A DNA stretch of 64,000 nucleotides, taken from Paenibacillus xylanilyticus (lineage in GTDB: Bacteria; Bacillota; Bacilli; Paenibacillales; Paenibacillaceae). Where the stretch lies: NCBI RefSeq assembly GCF_009664365.1, contig NZ_CP044310.1:1809001-1873000 (forward strand). Reading direction: 5' to 3'. Both the position numbers and the translations under genes were made by a program. Of this stretch, positions 17,995-27,103 are shown piece by piece (position 1 is the first letter of the stretch; each line of letters starts with the position of its first letter). A model generated the notes under the pieces. The model did not search any database. It saw only the letters and a program-made list of their open reading frames with translations, and was not told where the DNA came from.

Positions 17995-19461
17995 ATGGCA
18001 CGCACAGTGAAAAGATGGCTTGTTCTCCTGGCGGCAGTATCCCTGCTGCTGGCGAATGCCGTGCCTGCGGCAGCTTCTTCGGCGCCGTATGAGAGTTATA
18101 ACTACAACTCCTGGAGAGAAGCCGTTCCTTCCCCGGATGCGTATCTGCCCAAACGAACCATCTCGGGCAGCGATTTGGGCATTGGGGAATTCAAGGATCC
18201 CAGTGATGTGAATGTATCTTCATCCGGTCAGATCTATATTTTGGATAGCGGCAACAGCCGGATTGTCATATTGGACGCAGAGTACAAGCTTCTTCGGGTC
18301 ATGGACGGGTTCACGAGAGAAGGCAGCAAGGAAACATTCAACGCTCCCGGTGGACTGTTTGTGGATGAAGAGGAGCGAATCTACGTCGCAGATACCGGGA
18401 ACAGTCGAGTCGTGATCCTGAATGCGGACGGACAATTGGATCGGATTATCAATGCTCCCGAGTCGGATGTTCTGGCGACGGACTTTCAGTTCCAGCCGCT
18501 GAAGTTGACGGTTGACCATGTGGGCCGGGTTTATGTGGTAGCTCAAGGCGTTTACGAAGGAATCATGCAGTTTGACGAGACGGGGAAGTTCATCGGTTAC
18601 GTCGGCACCAATAAGGTGGAGCGGGACTACGGCGAATATATCTGGCGCATGTTCTCCACCAAGGCCCAGCGGGCACAGATGGTCCTGTTTGTACCGACCG
18701 AGTTTTCGAGCGTGGATATCGACCATAAAGGGTTTGTCTACGCAACCAATATCGATCCTGGTTCGAATGAGCCGATCAAACGACTCAATCCGTCCGGAGA
18801 AGATGTGCTGAAGCGGTTTGGTTACTTTGACGTCAAGGGGGACATCCGGTTCCGCAACAACACAGGGCCATCCAAGCTCATTGATGTGAAAGTGCTGGGC
18901 AACGGCATGTACAGTGTACTCGATGCGACACAGAATCGGGTGTTCACTTACGATGACGAGGGTCATCTGCTCTATATCTACGGTGGCAAAGGAAATCAGG
19001 TGGGCACGCTCAAAACACCCGTTGCCATTGAACAATCCGGCAATCACCAACTGGTTCTTGACCGGGGAAAGAGCAATCTGGTGGTCTATGAGCCGACTCG
19101 GTTTGGAACCCATGTGAATGAGGCGGTTGCCCTTCATTATCAGGGTGAGGATACGGAAGCTGTGCATATCTGGCAAGAAGTACTGAAGCTGAATGCCAAT
19201 TATGACATTGCCTATATCGGTATCGGCAAATCCTTGCTCATGGAGAAGAAAAATAAGGAGGCTCTCGGTTACTTCGAGCTTGGGATGGACCGCAAGAGTT
19301 ATTCGGTGGCGTTCAAAAGATACCGGCGGGAGATGATGAAGGAACATTTCGGCACGTTCTTGACTGCAGGTATTGCCCTGATTTTCATTCTGATCCTGGC
19401 CCGGGTGGCGGTTAAATGGAGACGGAGGAGGCAGATTGACCGTGAAGCAGGATTACATTAA
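17995..19461 (+). CDS. NHL-repeat propeller protein with TPR-like region and C-terminal membrane anchor
   Basis: 488 aa from ATG 17995, with GAGGGGGAGCG just upstream. A signal peptide (about 1-28, ending NAVPAAASS) is followed by NHL beta-propeller repeats (about 60-365: GQIYILDSGNSRIVILDAEY; RIYVADTGNSRVVILNADG). A TPR-like helical part follows (about 375-445, YIGIGKSLLMEKKNKEALGY). A single hydrophobic helix near the end (GTFLTAGIALIFILILARVA) and a basic tail complete it. The propeller would face outside and the tail inside. It overlaps the Yip1 gene by 26 bp. Its role is unknown; the context suggests an accessory of the import system. Confidence 0.82.
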   Translation: MARTVKRWLVLLAAVSLLLANAVPAAASSAPYESYNYNSWREAVPSPDAYLPKRTISGSDLGIGEFKDPSDVNVSSSGQIYILDSGNSRIVILDAEYKLLRVMDGFTREGSKETFNAPGGLFVDEEERIYVADTGNSRVVILNADGQLDRIINAPESDVLATDFQFQPLKLTVDHVGRVYVVAQGVYEGIMQFDETGKFIGYVGTNKVERDYGEYIWRMFSTKAQRAQMVLFVPTEFSSVDIDHKGFVYATNIDPGSNEPIKRLNPSGEDVLKRFGYFDVKGDIRFRNNTGPSKLIDVKVLGNGMYSVLDATQNRVFTYDDEGHLLYIYGGKGNQVGTLKTPVAIEQSGNHQLVLDRGKSNLVVYEPTRFGTHVNEAVALHYQGEDTEAVHIWQEVLKLNANYDIAYIGIGKSLLMEKKNKEALGYFELGMDRKSYSVAFKRYRREMMKEHFGTFLTAGIALIFILILARVAVKWRRRRQIDREAGLH

Positions 19462-20062
19462 GTTTCCGCTGCATCTCATTTTTCACCCTATCGATGCATA
19501 CTGGGACCTCAAGTCGGATAACCGGGGACGGATGCTTGTTGCCTTTTTGGCACTCGCGCTCACCATCATCATGATGACTTTGCAAAAGCAGTACGCGGGA
19601 TTTCTCGTCAATTTTACTGATCCTCGCACCATCAACAGTATTGTGGAGATTGCAACGGTGGCGGTGCCGTTCTTTCTATGGTGCATTGCCAACTGGTCGG
19701 TGACGACGCTGATGGAAGGGGAAGGCAGGTTCAGGGAAATCTTTCTGGCGACAGGATACTCGCTCATTCCGGTTATTTTGATTTATGCCCCGATGATTGT
19801 GATCAGCCGGTTCATGGTGCAGGAGGAGACTGCTTTTTATTATCTGTTTAACAGCATCGCCTTCTTCTGGTTTCTGCTGCTCCTGTTCATTGGCACAATG
19901 ACGGTGCACCAATATACGGTCTTCAAAACGATCATTACGATGCTGCTGACGCTTGTTGTGATGGGGATTATCGTTTTCCTCGGAGCGCTCGTGTTCAGTA
20001 TGCTGCAGCAATTATATGAATTCGGTTATAACATATACCGCGAGTTGATTTTTCGGACCTAA
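19436..20062 (+). CDS. Yip1-domain integral membrane protein
   Basis: 208 aa, five hydrophobic segments. The N-terminal motif LHLIFHPIDAYWDLKSDNRG is characteristic of Yip1-family proteins. The start is ambiguous: TTG 19436 (4 nt after GGAGGAGG) or GTG 19442 (10 nt after). It overlaps the end of the NHL gene, which implies translational coupling. Bacterial Yip1 proteins have no established biochemical role. Here the gene is sandwiched between an extracytoplasmic propeller and a DUF5696 protein. Confidence 0.8.
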   Translation: MTVKQDYIKFPLHLIFHPIDAYWDLKSDNRGRMLVAFLALALTIIMMTLQKQYAGFLVNFTDPRTINSIVEIATVAVPFFLWCIANWSVTTLMEGEGRFREIFLATGYSLIPVILIYAPMIVISRFMVQEETAFYYLFNSIAFFWFLLLLFIGTMTVHQYTVFKTIITMLLTLVVMGIIVFLGALVFSMLQQLYEFGYNIYRELIFRT

Positions 20063-20076
20063 AGGAGGCGGCATCC

Positions 20077-22662
20077 GTGATCAAAAGGCAACGATTATAT
20101 ACGGTGCTGGCCAGCGGCACAGCTGTGATTCTGATGACAGCCGGACTGCTGTATATGAACAACAGGGGATTACCCGCTATAGAAGTAGCAGCTTATCTGG
20201 AAGCAACAACCGAGGCGATACCAGCCGAAACGGAGACACTGAAGTATCTAGCGGATACCTCGCAGGGTGTGCCAGGCATGCAGTTGGTCGCTGAGGACCA
20301 GGGTTTGGCGCTTTATTATAACGAGGAGACAACCGAGATCGCCGTGCGTGACGGAGCTAGCGGAGAGATCTGGTACAGCAATCCGAAAGAACGCACCCAA
20401 GATGGCCTGGCCTCGGCTTATGAGAAAGAAGTTCTGTCGTCCCAACTCAACATCTCCTTCCGGGATGCGATAGGTACACTGGAGAACTTTCCGAATTTCA
20501 GCACCAGTATTACCAACAAACAATTTGTTGCTGCCAATGTGGATGGGGGAATCCGGATTACCTACACCCTTGGAGATACCTCGCTCGGTATTGATGCATT
20601 GCCCAGATTGATTAGCAAACAGCGTCTGGAGGAAAAGGTTCTTTTGAAACTGGATGCTACCGCTGCAAGGTATGCTTCTGCCCGTTACTATCCAACCAAG
20701 GACAACCCGGATGTTCTGGAAAGGCTGGACGGACAGATCTCGAAGCAGCTCGTTCTGAACAAGATGCTGGATGCCTTTGAGACAGCGGGTTACACCGCAG
20801 ACGATCTTGCTTATGACAATCAGGAAAACGGGGTTGAAGGTGGCGGGGTATCGGATAAGCCAAGCTTCGTCATCCCGGTGGAATATCGGCTGGATCAAGG
20901 CTCGCTGGTGGTGATCGTACCTCTGAGTCAAGTGGAAGAGAGTGGTCAATATCGTATTCGTAACATGGATTTACTCGCATACTTCGGTGCTGCGGATACC
21001 AGAGGCGAAGGGTATATGTTCGTGCCGGACGGGTCAGGCAGCTTAATCCATCTGAATAACGGAAAGGTCAAGGAAGAGCAGTATGTACAGCGTGTATACG
21101 GTGCAGATCCTAACGACAATTCGCTCAGTCGGCCCCAGGTCAGCGAATCAGCCCATATGCCTGTATTTGGTCTCAAGAACGGGGAGCATGCCTGGTTTGC
21201 CGTGATTGAAAAAGGAGACGGAATGGCCAGCATCTCTGCCGATATCGGAGGCAGGCAGAACAGTTACAACCATGTGCATGCGACCTTCTCCCTGCGTGGG
21301 GAGGATGAACTGGAGATGTATACCTCGCAGAAAATGCAGGAGATTCAACTGCTGAGTGAAGAGCCTTATCGCGGAGATATCCAGGTCCGATATCATTTCC
21401 TGCATGGAGAAGATGCCAGTTATTCCGGTATGGCTCGCCTATATCAGCAGCAGTTGGTGGATGGGGGTGTGCTGAAGCCGCTGGAAGAACAGACGGAGCT
21501 GCCGTTCTATGTGAGTGTACTCGGTGCAGTCGACCAAAAAGCCTCTTTTCTGGGTGTGCCTTATCGGACCACACTAGCCATGACGACGTATGAACAGGCT
21601 GCCCGCATGGCAGCAAAGTTACAGCAGGAAGGTGTGAGCCGCGTACAGATGAGGTATCAGGGCTGGTTCGGTGGCGGGTTCAGCCACCATACACCGACCC
21701 AAGTGAAGCTGGATCGTGAGGTAGGCAGTCGTTCTGAGCTGCAGGAGCTGTCTGCCCAATTGCAGCAGTCTGGGGGAACGTTATTCCCTGATGTGGCATT
21801 CCAGCGGATCTATCATGATGACTCGCGTTTTGCGCCGTCTTCCGATGCGGCCCGGTTTGTAACCAAGGAGACCGCGGAATTGTATCCTTACAGTCCTGCT
21901 CTCAACCGAATGGATCAGAGCAAGGACAGCTATTATCTGCTCTCGGCTGCGAAGCTTCCTTATGTGGTTGGCGAATTTGCCGAGACCATTTCAAAACTGG
22001 AACTCAGCGGATTATCACTCCGTGATCTCGGGCAGGTTCTAGCTTCCGATTATCGGGATAGCCGTGTCATTCACCGCGAGACGACCAAGAACATTGTGAA
22101 GGAGCAGCTTGGCAAGCTGCAGCAGGAATATCCCAGCATGATGTTATCATCGGCTAATGCCTATGCATGGGGATATGCGGAGCATGTAGTGGATGTGCCT
22201 CAAGGCTCCAGTTGGTTCAACATTACCGATGAGCAAGTTCCTTTTTATGAAATGGTCATTCATGGTTATATGAACTACGCAGCATCTCCCTTGAATACAA
22301 CAGGAGATCAGGATCTGCGCAAGCAGCTGCTGCGAAGTCTTGAGCTTGGTGCAGCTCCGCATTTCCAATGGACTCATGAACCATCATCCAGGCTGAAGTT
22401 AACGAATTATGATTCGGCTTATGCTACTGCGTACGAAGATTGGATAAATGACGCGGTTGTTCTGTACAAGGAAGCAAATGAGGTGTTGAAAGGGTTGGGG
22501 AATCAGCAGATGACCGGGCATGAACGAATTCAGGAAGGCGTGGTCCGGGTCACGTACAGCGGCGGTACGACTATCCTTGTAAACTACACTGACGATCGGG
22601 TAACTGTAGACGGAGTGTCAGTTGGCAAAATGGACTATGCCGTGGAAGGAGTGAGCCAATGA
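20077..22662 (+). CDS. DUF5696 domain-containing extracytoplasmic protein
   Basis: 861 aa from GTG, with AAAGGAGGCGG 8 nt upstream. A single hydrophobic segment near the N-terminus (about 8-26) acts as signal or anchor. The N-terminal half is beta-rich (about 60-430: GLALYYNEETTEIAVRDG, GYMFVPDGSGSLIHL). The C-terminal half (about 440-800) has an alternating helix/strand pattern with aromatic motifs (YQGWFGGGFSHHTP, LSSANAYAWGYAEHVVDV) that suggests a TIM-barrel glycosidase-like fold; this is an inference and no catalytic pair is assigned. Its stop overlaps the next permease start (ATGA). Confidence 0.82.
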   Translation: MIKRQRLYTVLASGTAVILMTAGLLYMNNRGLPAIEVAAYLEATTEAIPAETETLKYLADTSQGVPGMQLVAEDQGLALYYNEETTEIAVRDGASGEIWYSNPKERTQDGLASAYEKEVLSSQLNISFRDAIGTLENFPNFSTSITNKQFVAANVDGGIRITYTLGDTSLGIDALPRLISKQRLEEKVLLKLDATAARYASARYYPTKDNPDVLERLDGQISKQLVLNKMLDAFETAGYTADDLAYDNQENGVEGGGVSDKPSFVIPVEYRLDQGSLVVIVPLSQVEESGQYRIRNMDLLAYFGAADTRGEGYMFVPDGSGSLIHLNNGKVKEEQYVQRVYGADPNDNSLSRPQVSESAHMPVFGLKNGEHAWFAVIEKGDGMASISADIGGRQNSYNHVHATFSLRGEDELEMYTSQKMQEIQLLSEEPYRGDIQVRYHFLHGEDASYSGMARLYQQQLVDGGVLKPLEEQTELPFYVSVLGAVDQKASFLGVPYRTTLAMTTYEQAARMAAKLQQEGVSRVQMRYQGWFGGGFSHHTPTQVKLDREVGSRSELQELSAQLQQSGGTLFPDVAFQRIYHDDSRFAPSSDAARFVTKETAELYPYSPALNRMDQSKDSYYLLSAAKLPYVVGEFAETISKLELSGLSLRDLGQVLASDYRDSRVIHRETTKNIVKEQLGKLQQEYPSMMLSSANAYAWGYAEHVVDVPQGSSWFNITDEQVPFYEMVIHGYMNYAASPLNTTGDQDLRKQLLRSLELGAAPHFQWTHEPSSRLKLTNYDSAYATAYEDWINDAVVLYKEANEVLKGLGNQQMTGHERIQEGVVRVTYSGGTTILVNYTDDRVTVDGVSVGKMDYAVEGVSQ

Positions 22663-23558
22663 GAACTCTGCGTTTATCATTGAAATCACGGAGAGCACTG
22701 CTCGGTCTGGCATTTATCTCGCCGTGGCTGCTTGGTTTCATCTTCCTTTTTGCCGCACCGCTTCTGCAATCGATTCGGTTCAGCTTCAGCAACTTGTCAG
22801 TGGCTCCCGGAGGATACGTTCTTGACTTTGTCGGACTGAAAAATTTTAAGGATGCACTTCTCGTGGATGCTACCTTTAACCGGATCCTGATTGATTCGGT
22901 TGGTGCCATGCTGCTAAATGTGCCCATGATATTGTTTTTCAGTTTGTTTACGGCGACCCTGCTGAATCAGAAGTTCAAGGGCAGAACCATGGCGCGGGCA
23001 ATCTTCTTCCTGCCCGTTATTCTGGCCTCCAGTGCAGTAGCGGCAGCTGAATCTGCAGGTCTGATCAATCTGATGGGCGACGCCAGCGCCGTTGAATCGA
23101 CGGCTGATGGAGGAGCTTCGTTTAACGTGATTTCGATCGTGCGGATGCTGGCCGATGTAGGACTCCCGCTGGCCTATGTGGATTATATCGTGGAAGCGAT
23201 CATGCGAATTTACGAGATTATTAGCCGCTCAGGTGTTCAGATTCTGATCTTTCTCGCCGCCCTGCAGTCCGTACCCGGTTCCATGTATGAAGTAGCCAAA
23301 ATCGAAGGGGCAACCGCCTATGAATCATTTTGGAAAATTACATTTCCAATGGTCAGTCCGTTGATACTGACAAATGTCATTTATACGATTATTGATTCAT
23401 TTGCTGGAAGTCCGGTCACACAAGCTATCTACCAAACTGCATTTAAGACCCAGAATTTTGGCCTGAGCTCGGCGATGTCCTGGCTCTATACACTGGTGAT
23501 CGGGCTTGTGCTGCTCATTGTTGGCTGGGTATTGTCACGGCGGGTGCATTACAACTGA
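22659..23558 (+). CDS. sugar ABC transporter permease (second pair, MalF type)
   Basis: 299 aa, six hydrophobic segments. The EAA loop is YEVAKIEGATAYESFWKIT followed by FPMVSP. Its ATG overlaps the DUF5696 stop (ATGA). It has an extended loop between membrane helices (about residues 125-165, MGDASAVESTADGGASF) not seen in the first pair. It belongs with the permease at 23589 as a second channel pair. Confidence 0.92.
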   Translation: MRTLRLSLKSRRALLGLAFISPWLLGFIFLFAAPLLQSIRFSFSNLSVAPGGYVLDFVGLKNFKDALLVDATFNRILIDSVGAMLLNVPMILFFSLFTATLLNQKFKGRTMARAIFFLPVILASSAVAAAESAGLINLMGDASAVESTADGGASFNVISIVRMLADVGLPLAYVDYIVEAIMRIYEIISRSGVQILIFLAALQSVPGSMYEVAKIEGATAYESFWKITFPMVSPLILTNVIYTIIDSFAGSPVTQAIYQTAFKTQNFGLSSAMSWLYTLVIGLVLLIVGWVLSRRVHYN

Positions 23559-23588
23559 CGGATCATGTAAAAGGAGGGCTACTAGACT

Positions 23589-24599
23589 ATGGCTGTGTCG
23601 GGAACGGATCGCATGGTAGTGGTTCCGAAGCAGAATTATCAACTGCAGCGAGTTCGAAATAAAACATCGGACCTACTGTATTCCATATTCAGATATGCAT
23701 TGATCATCGGCATTTCATTTATTATTCTGTATCCGTTATTTCTTAAAATCTCGGTTGCATTTAAGGATAAACAAGACATTTATAATCCAACCATTTATAT
23801 GATTCCCCAGCATTTCACGCTGGACAATATCAGGCTGGCGGCACAGGTAATGGATTACCTGCCCTTGCTCGCGAACACCTTGCTGTTTGTTACCATAACG
23901 ACGCTGTTGACGGCAATATCCTGTGCGCTTGCCGGATATGGATTTGCCCGCTTTACTTTTCCAGGCAGCAATGTGCTCTTTGTGTTGGTGATTCTCACTA
24001 TTCTGGTGCCGACAAGCACGTTGATGGTGCCGATGTATCTGCATTTCCGCAGCTTCGACTTTCTGGGCATCATACAGCTGTTTACGGGCAGGGAGGGGGT
24101 CAATCTGTTAAACACCTATTGGCCTTCCATGATTACTGCAGCGACGGCCGGAGGGCTGAAGGCAGGGCTGTTCATTTATATTTTTCGACAGTTCTTCAAG
24201 GGTATGCCCAAAGAAATCGAAGAAGCCGCACTGATTGATGGCGCGGGCGGATTCCGTACATTTGCCCGAATTATGCTGCCCAATGCCATTTCACCACTGA
24301 TCACGGTTATCCTGTTTTCTTTTGTGTGGCAGTACAATGATACGTTCTATTCGGCGCTGTTCATGAGTGAAAGTTCACTGATCTCGCTGAAGGTCGCTTC
24401 ATTACCCGCTCAAGCGAATCAGTTGATTCCTCAGCTGATGGGGTTTGGTTCGAGTTCCGGCATGAAGGCCGATCCAAACTATGTTGCGATGATCGTGGAT
24501 ACAGGCATTTTGCTGGCGATTGCGCCGCTGATTATTTTGTATCTGTTTGTACAGCGTTATTTCGTGGAAAGTATTGAGCGTTCTGGCGTTGTTGGTTAA
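23589..24599 (+). CDS. carbohydrate ABC transporter permease (second pair, MalG type)
   Basis: 336 aa from ATG, with AAAGGAGGGC 9 nt upstream. Six membrane segments after a ~35-residue cytoplasmic N-terminus. The EAA loop is IEEAALIDGAGGFRTFARIM followed by LPNAIS. It is followed 91 bp later by the GH26 gene. Confidence 0.92.
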   Translation: MAVSGTDRMVVVPKQNYQLQRVRNKTSDLLYSIFRYALIIGISFIILYPLFLKISVAFKDKQDIYNPTIYMIPQHFTLDNIRLAAQVMDYLPLLANTLLFVTITTLLTAISCALAGYGFARFTFPGSNVLFVLVILTILVPTSTLMVPMYLHFRSFDFLGIIQLFTGREGVNLLNTYWPSMITAATAGGLKAGLFIYIFRQFFKGMPKEIEEAALIDGAGGFRTFARIMLPNAISPLITVILFSFVWQYNDTFYSALFMSESSLISLKVASLPAQANQLIPQLMGFGSSSGMKADPNYVAMIVDTGILLAIAPLIILYLFVQRYFVESIERSGVVG

Positions 24600-24690
24600 G
24601 CGGGCTTGGTGTACTCATATGGGATACGTAATTCGGTTCATTTTGATATTTGGGTGGCTATGTACCCTGCCTTGGAATGGAGGATTATCA

Positions 24691-25653
24691 ATGACAGAAA
24701 ATAAGATAAGCAGTACCTTGGTGAATCATGATGCGACTTCCGAGGCCAGGGAATTGATGAGGTACTTGGTAAAAAGTTATGGGTCTGCAGTACTTTCGGG
24801 TCAGCAGGAATACAGCAACCTGAACTGGATTAATGAGAACACGGGACGTAAACCGGCTGTGATTGGGTTTGATCTGATGGAATACTCACCTTCAAGAACA
24901 GAGCGGGGGGCGACCTCCGAGGAAATACGAGATATGATTGCATGGCATCAGCAAGGCGGGATCGTGACCTTGTGTTGGCACTGGAATGCCCCGTCTAACC
25001 TTATCGATGAACCTGGCAAAGAGTGGTGGCGGGGATTTTATACGGAGGCCACAACGTTCGATCTCGCCTCCACGCTGGCTCACCCCGAATCGGATGAGTA
25101 TGCCTTGTTGATCCGGGATATCAATGTGATCGCCGGGCATCTGCAAGAGCTTAAGGATGTAGGTGTACCCGTGTTATTCCGCCCACTTCATGAAGCTGAA
25201 GGAGGGTGGTTCTGGTGGGGAGCAAAAGGACCTGAACCTGCCAAACAGTTGTATCGTCTGCTGTATGATCGATTAGTTAACCAACATGAGCTAAATAATC
25301 TTATCTGGGTGTGGAACTCGGAACAGCCGGAATGGTATCCGGGCGATGATGTTGTGGACATTGTGAGCGTGGATGTATATCCGAAAGCAGGGGACCATGA
25401 TCCACTTGCAGAACGTTACGAGAACTTACGGAATTTGGTGAGTGACAGCAAAATGATAGCACTCGCGGAAAACGGCTCCATTCCTGATCCGCAGCAGATG
25501 GAGGAGCAGGGCATTCATTGGAGCTGGTTCTGTACCTGGACAGGTGAATTTCTGAGGGGTGGCCAGCATAATACTGTGGATTTCTTAAGAGAAGTGTACA
25601 ACAGCGACTATGTCATAACTCTGGATCAGTTGCCTGAGTGGAGCTGGAAATAG
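24691..25653 (+). CDS. glycoside hydrolase family 26 (beta-mannanase-like), cytoplasmic
   Basis: 320 aa from ATG 24691, chosen for the GGAGG 8 nt upstream. Upstream in-frame ATGs (24547, 24619) lack such a site, although the segment from 24619 is hydrophobic. GH26 enzymes cleave beta-1,4-mannans and related glucans with two glutamates. The likely acid/base is Glu168 in FRPLHEAEGGWFWWG and the likely nucleophile Glu260 in IALAENGS. Other family features are SGQQEYS near the N-terminus and WVWNSEQPEWYPGDD. Without a signal peptide, it would act on imported oligosaccharides, consistent with the upstream ABC transporters. Confidence 0.88.
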   Translation: MTENKISSTLVNHDATSEARELMRYLVKSYGSAVLSGQQEYSNLNWINENTGRKPAVIGFDLMEYSPSRTERGATSEEIRDMIAWHQQGGIVTLCWHWNAPSNLIDEPGKEWWRGFYTEATTFDLASTLAHPESDEYALLIRDINVIAGHLQELKDVGVPVLFRPLHEAEGGWFWWGAKGPEPAKQLYRLLYDRLVNQHELNNLIWVWNSEQPEWYPGDDVVDIVSVDVYPKAGDHDPLAERYENLRNLVSDSKMIALAENGSIPDPQQMEEQGIHWSWFCTWTGEFLRGGQHNTVDFLREVYNSDYVITLDQLPEWSWK

Positions 25654-25684
25654 TCGTTCAAGGCGTTCAGCGCATCGTGAACCT

Positions 25685-25734
25685 AAAAAGCGTTAGCATG
25701 GCATAAGTAATTATGCGGATGCCAGCGCTTTTTT
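25685..25734. terminator. Rho-independent terminator between GH26 and SunI-like genes
   Basis: Nested stem: AAAAAGCG / CGCTTTTTT, then GCAT/ATGC and GCATAA/TTATGC around a GTAA loop. A and T tracts flank both sides, so it can act for both convergent genes. Confidence 0.88.
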
Positions 25735-25764
25735 CGTTGTGATTTTTATAGATACTGATGTGGA

Positions 25765-26046
25765 TCAAATGTAAGGGTTACTCGCTGTGCTGGATATCAG
25801 AGCATTAATTTTCGGAAATAAAGTCTCATTGGAAGTGAACAGAACGTAGGATTGATGGGTTGTGCGGATTAGGATGGTTTCAGAAGCCCCATACGCTGCA
25901 CCGATTCGAATGGCTGAAGGCTCACTTCCACCATAGGTTTCATCAAGCGTAACGGATTGGATGTCTGGGATCGGAATGCTAATTTTAGAAAACTGCCAGC
26001 GAATAATCAGCTGATCATGTTTTTGCTCTACTTTTACACCTAACAT
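25765..26046 (-). CDS. SunI/YnzG-like PH-domain protein
   Basis: 93 aa, beta-rich with one C-terminal helix, matching small bacterial PH-domain proteins. The pattern ISIPIPDIQSVTLDETYGG and IRIGAAYGASETILIRT resembles B. subtilis SunI, which gives immunity to sublancin. SunI itself is described as membrane-associated; no membrane helix is obvious here. GGAGGACATACG precedes ATG. No bacteriocin gene is adjacent, so an immunity role is not supported by context. Family assignment is from memory of the sequence pattern. Confidence 0.65.
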   Translation of the reverse strand: MLGVKVEQKHDQLIIRWQFSKISIPIPDIQSVTLDETYGGSEPSAIRIGAAYGASETILIRTTHQSYVLFTSNETLFPKINALISSTASNPYI

Positions 26047-26257
26047 CGTATGTCCTCCTAATCAGTCATGATTATAAAGTGAACCACTTTTTTATTAGTT
26101 TATCATTAAATGGTTAATATTTCCTCGTTAATAGCGAAATATGTTAAATAAACCATGAAGGCTAGACCGAAATGATGTACAACAGTTATTTCCATCAATG
26201 TTCACATGATGTACACTATGACTAATAAATGTAAGGGACAGAAAGGTCTAAATCGCT

Positions 26258-26776
26258 ATGAGAGAAGAAGTCGTCATATCCGAATATGACCCAAGATGGG
26301 TTGAGGAATATCACGTAGAACGCAATAACATCATGAAAGTGCTGGCAGAAATCTGCGTGGATTTTGAACATATTGGGAGTACGTCTGTGCCGGGACTTGG
26401 GGCGAAACCATTAATCGATATGATGGCAGGAGTACATGAGTTGAACGATGTGAAGGCAGTACATATAGAAGCATTGGGAGAACTGGGGTACGAGTATGTA
26501 CCCAAGTCGGATTTCCCGGAACGTTTGTTTTTCCGAAAAGGACAATGGAGAGCAGGTACGCATCATCTCCACGTCTACAAGTATAGGAGCCTGGAATGGA
26601 CGGATAACTTGCTGTTTCGCGATGTTCTCAGAAGAGACTCGGAGGTTATGCAAGAGTACTACGCGTTGAAGAAAAAGCTGGAACAGCAGTTCAGACATGA
26701 CCGTGTGGGATACACCGCAGCTAAGGCTTCTTTTATTCCATCCGTCATCCAGAAGGCCAGACTGCACGAGGCATAA
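26258..26776 (+). CDS. GrpB family (UPF0157) nucleotidyltransferase-like protein
   Basis: 172 aa, normal length for the family. Key features are VVISEYDPRWVEEYHVER at the start, the core FEHIGSTSVPGLGAKPLIDM (nucleotidyltransferase-like GSTS and D motifs, about residues 37-56) and THHLHVY (about 105). The biochemical role is unknown. No neighbour clearly belongs with it. Confidence 0.9.
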   Translation: MREEVVISEYDPRWVEEYHVERNNIMKVLAEICVDFEHIGSTSVPGLGAKPLIDMMAGVHELNDVKAVHIEALGELGYEYVPKSDFPERLFFRKGQWRAGTHHLHVYKYRSLEWTDNLLFRDVLRRDSEVMQEYYALKKKLEQQFRHDRVGYTAAKASFIPSVIQKARLHEA

Positions 26777-26831
26777 ATAACGCCAGTTTTAATAGAAGAG
26801 TGTATATATATATCGCTGACAAAGGCGTGAT

Positions 26832-27056
26832 CTGTATGACAGACCTGAACGCATATCAGACCTCTTCCCAACCATGCGTTATTCGGATGATAAGCCGTAT
26901 CGTAAGCAGGTGTACACCAAAGATGAAATTCTGCAGGTCGTTCAGTTCTATGGGTGGCCTCAGGAATGGAATCGGAATGGTGAAAGGGGCCCGGAACGTT
27001 ATATTGAAGTTCAGGTGTGGGATGAGCTGATCATCCAACCGTACCAAGGCATTTAA
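26832..27056 (+). CDS. small protein of unknown function, probable non-ATG start
   Basis: The sure part is a 60-codon frame from ATG 26874 (MRYSDDKPYRKQVYTKDEI ... QVWDELIIQPYQGI). That ATG has no ribosome binding site, and the same frame stays open upstream to a stop at 26817, with plausible protein (LYDRPERISDLFPT). A CTG at 26832 lies 6 nt after AAAGG, so translation may begin there (74 codons); this is inference. The product is hydrophilic and rich in Tyr, Gln and Trp. I do not recognise a family. Confidence 0.45.
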   Translation: MYDRPERISDLFPTMRYSDDKPYRKQVYTKDEILQVVQFYGWPQEWNRNGERGPERYIEVQVWDELIIQPYQGI

Positions 27057-27103
27057 GGTCTACTTACTGCCATGATTACCAGTGCAAAAAAGTGCAATTG
27101 CAG

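Noticed and set aside
18220..19347. 375-codon open frame antisense to the NHL gene
   Set aside because: No ribosome site, no recognisable protein pattern, and it mirrors codon usage of the clearly coding + strand.
20248..20949. 233-codon open frame antisense to the DUF5696 gene
   Set aside because: Shadow of a well-supported + strand gene, with no start signals.
26836..27030. Open frame MTDLNAYQTSS in the frame next to the small gene at 26832
   Set aside because: Its later part is cysteine- and arginine-rich without pattern, while the alternative frame is protein-like throughout.
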